From positions 1 through 54,906 of the forward strand of contig JANXTU010000210.1 in assembly GCA_025352235.1 (NCBI GenBank): a stretch of 54,906 nt of DNA, given 5' to 3'. Below the pieces are notes generated by a model. That model was not told the origin of the DNA. It saw only the letters and a list, made by a program, of their open reading frames with translations, and made no database searches. The position numbers and the translations under genes were made by a program. This document shows positions 54,752 through 54,906 of this stretch, piece by piece. How positions within the stretch are numbered: position 1 is the first letter of the stretch; each line of letters starts with the position of its first letter. The stretch comes from Fimbriiglobus sp. (GTDB lineage: Bacteria; Planctomycetota; Planctomycetia; Gemmatales; Gemmataceae).

Positions 54752-54906
54752 ATGACCGCCAGCGAACTGTTCCAAGCCGGAAAGCTCCGCGACGCGATCG
54801 ACGCCCAAATCGCCAAAGTCAAGTCGCAGCCGGCCAACAACCCGGCCCGCTTTTTCCTCTTCGAACTCTTCCTGTTCAGCGGCGAACTCGACCGGGCCCG
54901 CAAACA
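54752..54906 (+). CDS. ImpE/TagJ-like T6SS accessory protein (partial)
   Basis: Only the first 51 codons fall in the window. The segment ASELFQAGKLRDAIDAQIAKVKSQPANNPARFFLFELFLFSGELDRARK matches the tetratricopeptide-like start of the ImpE/SciE family (TagJ). TagJ binds the TssB N-terminus in some T6SS clusters and is thought to aid sheath recycling. Its place right after hcp supports the call. Confidence 0.75.
   Translation, partial: MTASELFQAGKLRDAIDAQIAKVKSQPANNPARFFLFELFLFSGELDRARK

Overview
The window reads as a chromosomal segment of a high-GC planctomycete, most likely the Gemmataceae group. Supporting signs are a DUF1549/DUF1553 protein with a CxxCH haem motif, a DUF6807 (PmoA-family) secreted protein, Ser/Thr kinases including one fused to an HDOD domain, a SecD-SecF fusion, and GC-rich third codon positions. 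Lineage is inferred from gene content only; no rRNA is present.

Layout. 1-5.1 kb holds two small secreted proteins, a DUF6807 protein, a palindrome-rich intergenic block and a TolC-like lipoprotein. 5.3-11.0 kb mixes housekeeping genes (DUF962, DUF1415, siroheme NAD-dependent dehydrogenase, threonine synthase, tgt) with three toxin-antitoxin pairs (addiction-module/RelE-ParE, HicAB, PIN/VapC). 11.1-14.9 kb is yajC-secDF, closed by a perfect 22-bp-arm hairpin. 15.7-24.1 kb is a tripartite efflux operon (TolC, HlyD adaptor, MacB-like ATPase, permease). It is split between ATPase and permease by a 1.77-kb insert with 16-bp terminal inverted repeats and TA target ends, carrying three coupled genes that I do not recognise and no transposase. 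24.2-33.4 kb holds an HDOD-kinase fusion, a DUF971/Mrp pair, a zinc-ribbon membrane protein, an ACT protein, a 185-bp MITE-like element with a TTAG duplication, a sialate O-acetylesterase, a two-gene TIR-domain module and a sugar isomerase/epimerase. 33.6-41.3 kb has tRNA-Leu(UAA), a small basic protein, scpB, the primary sigma factor, two unknown proteins, an acyl-CoA dehydrogenase and a Ser/Thr kinase. 41.3-51.7 kb has the DUF1549/1553 protein, a phosphoglycolate-phosphatase-like HAD protein, RidA, a small membrane protein, topoisomerase I and a PpiD-like anchored protein. The right edge opens a type VI secretion locus: tssB, tssC, hcp and the start of an ImpE/TagJ gene.

The strongest candidate for something undescribed is the TIR-bounded three-gene cassette at 20987-22760. 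Removing it between its flanking TA dinucleotides rebuilds a TAA stop for the ATPase and a normal short spacer to the permease. The TIR module and the MITE-like element at another stop codon come next. All functional calls rest on reading motifs by eye, without database searches.
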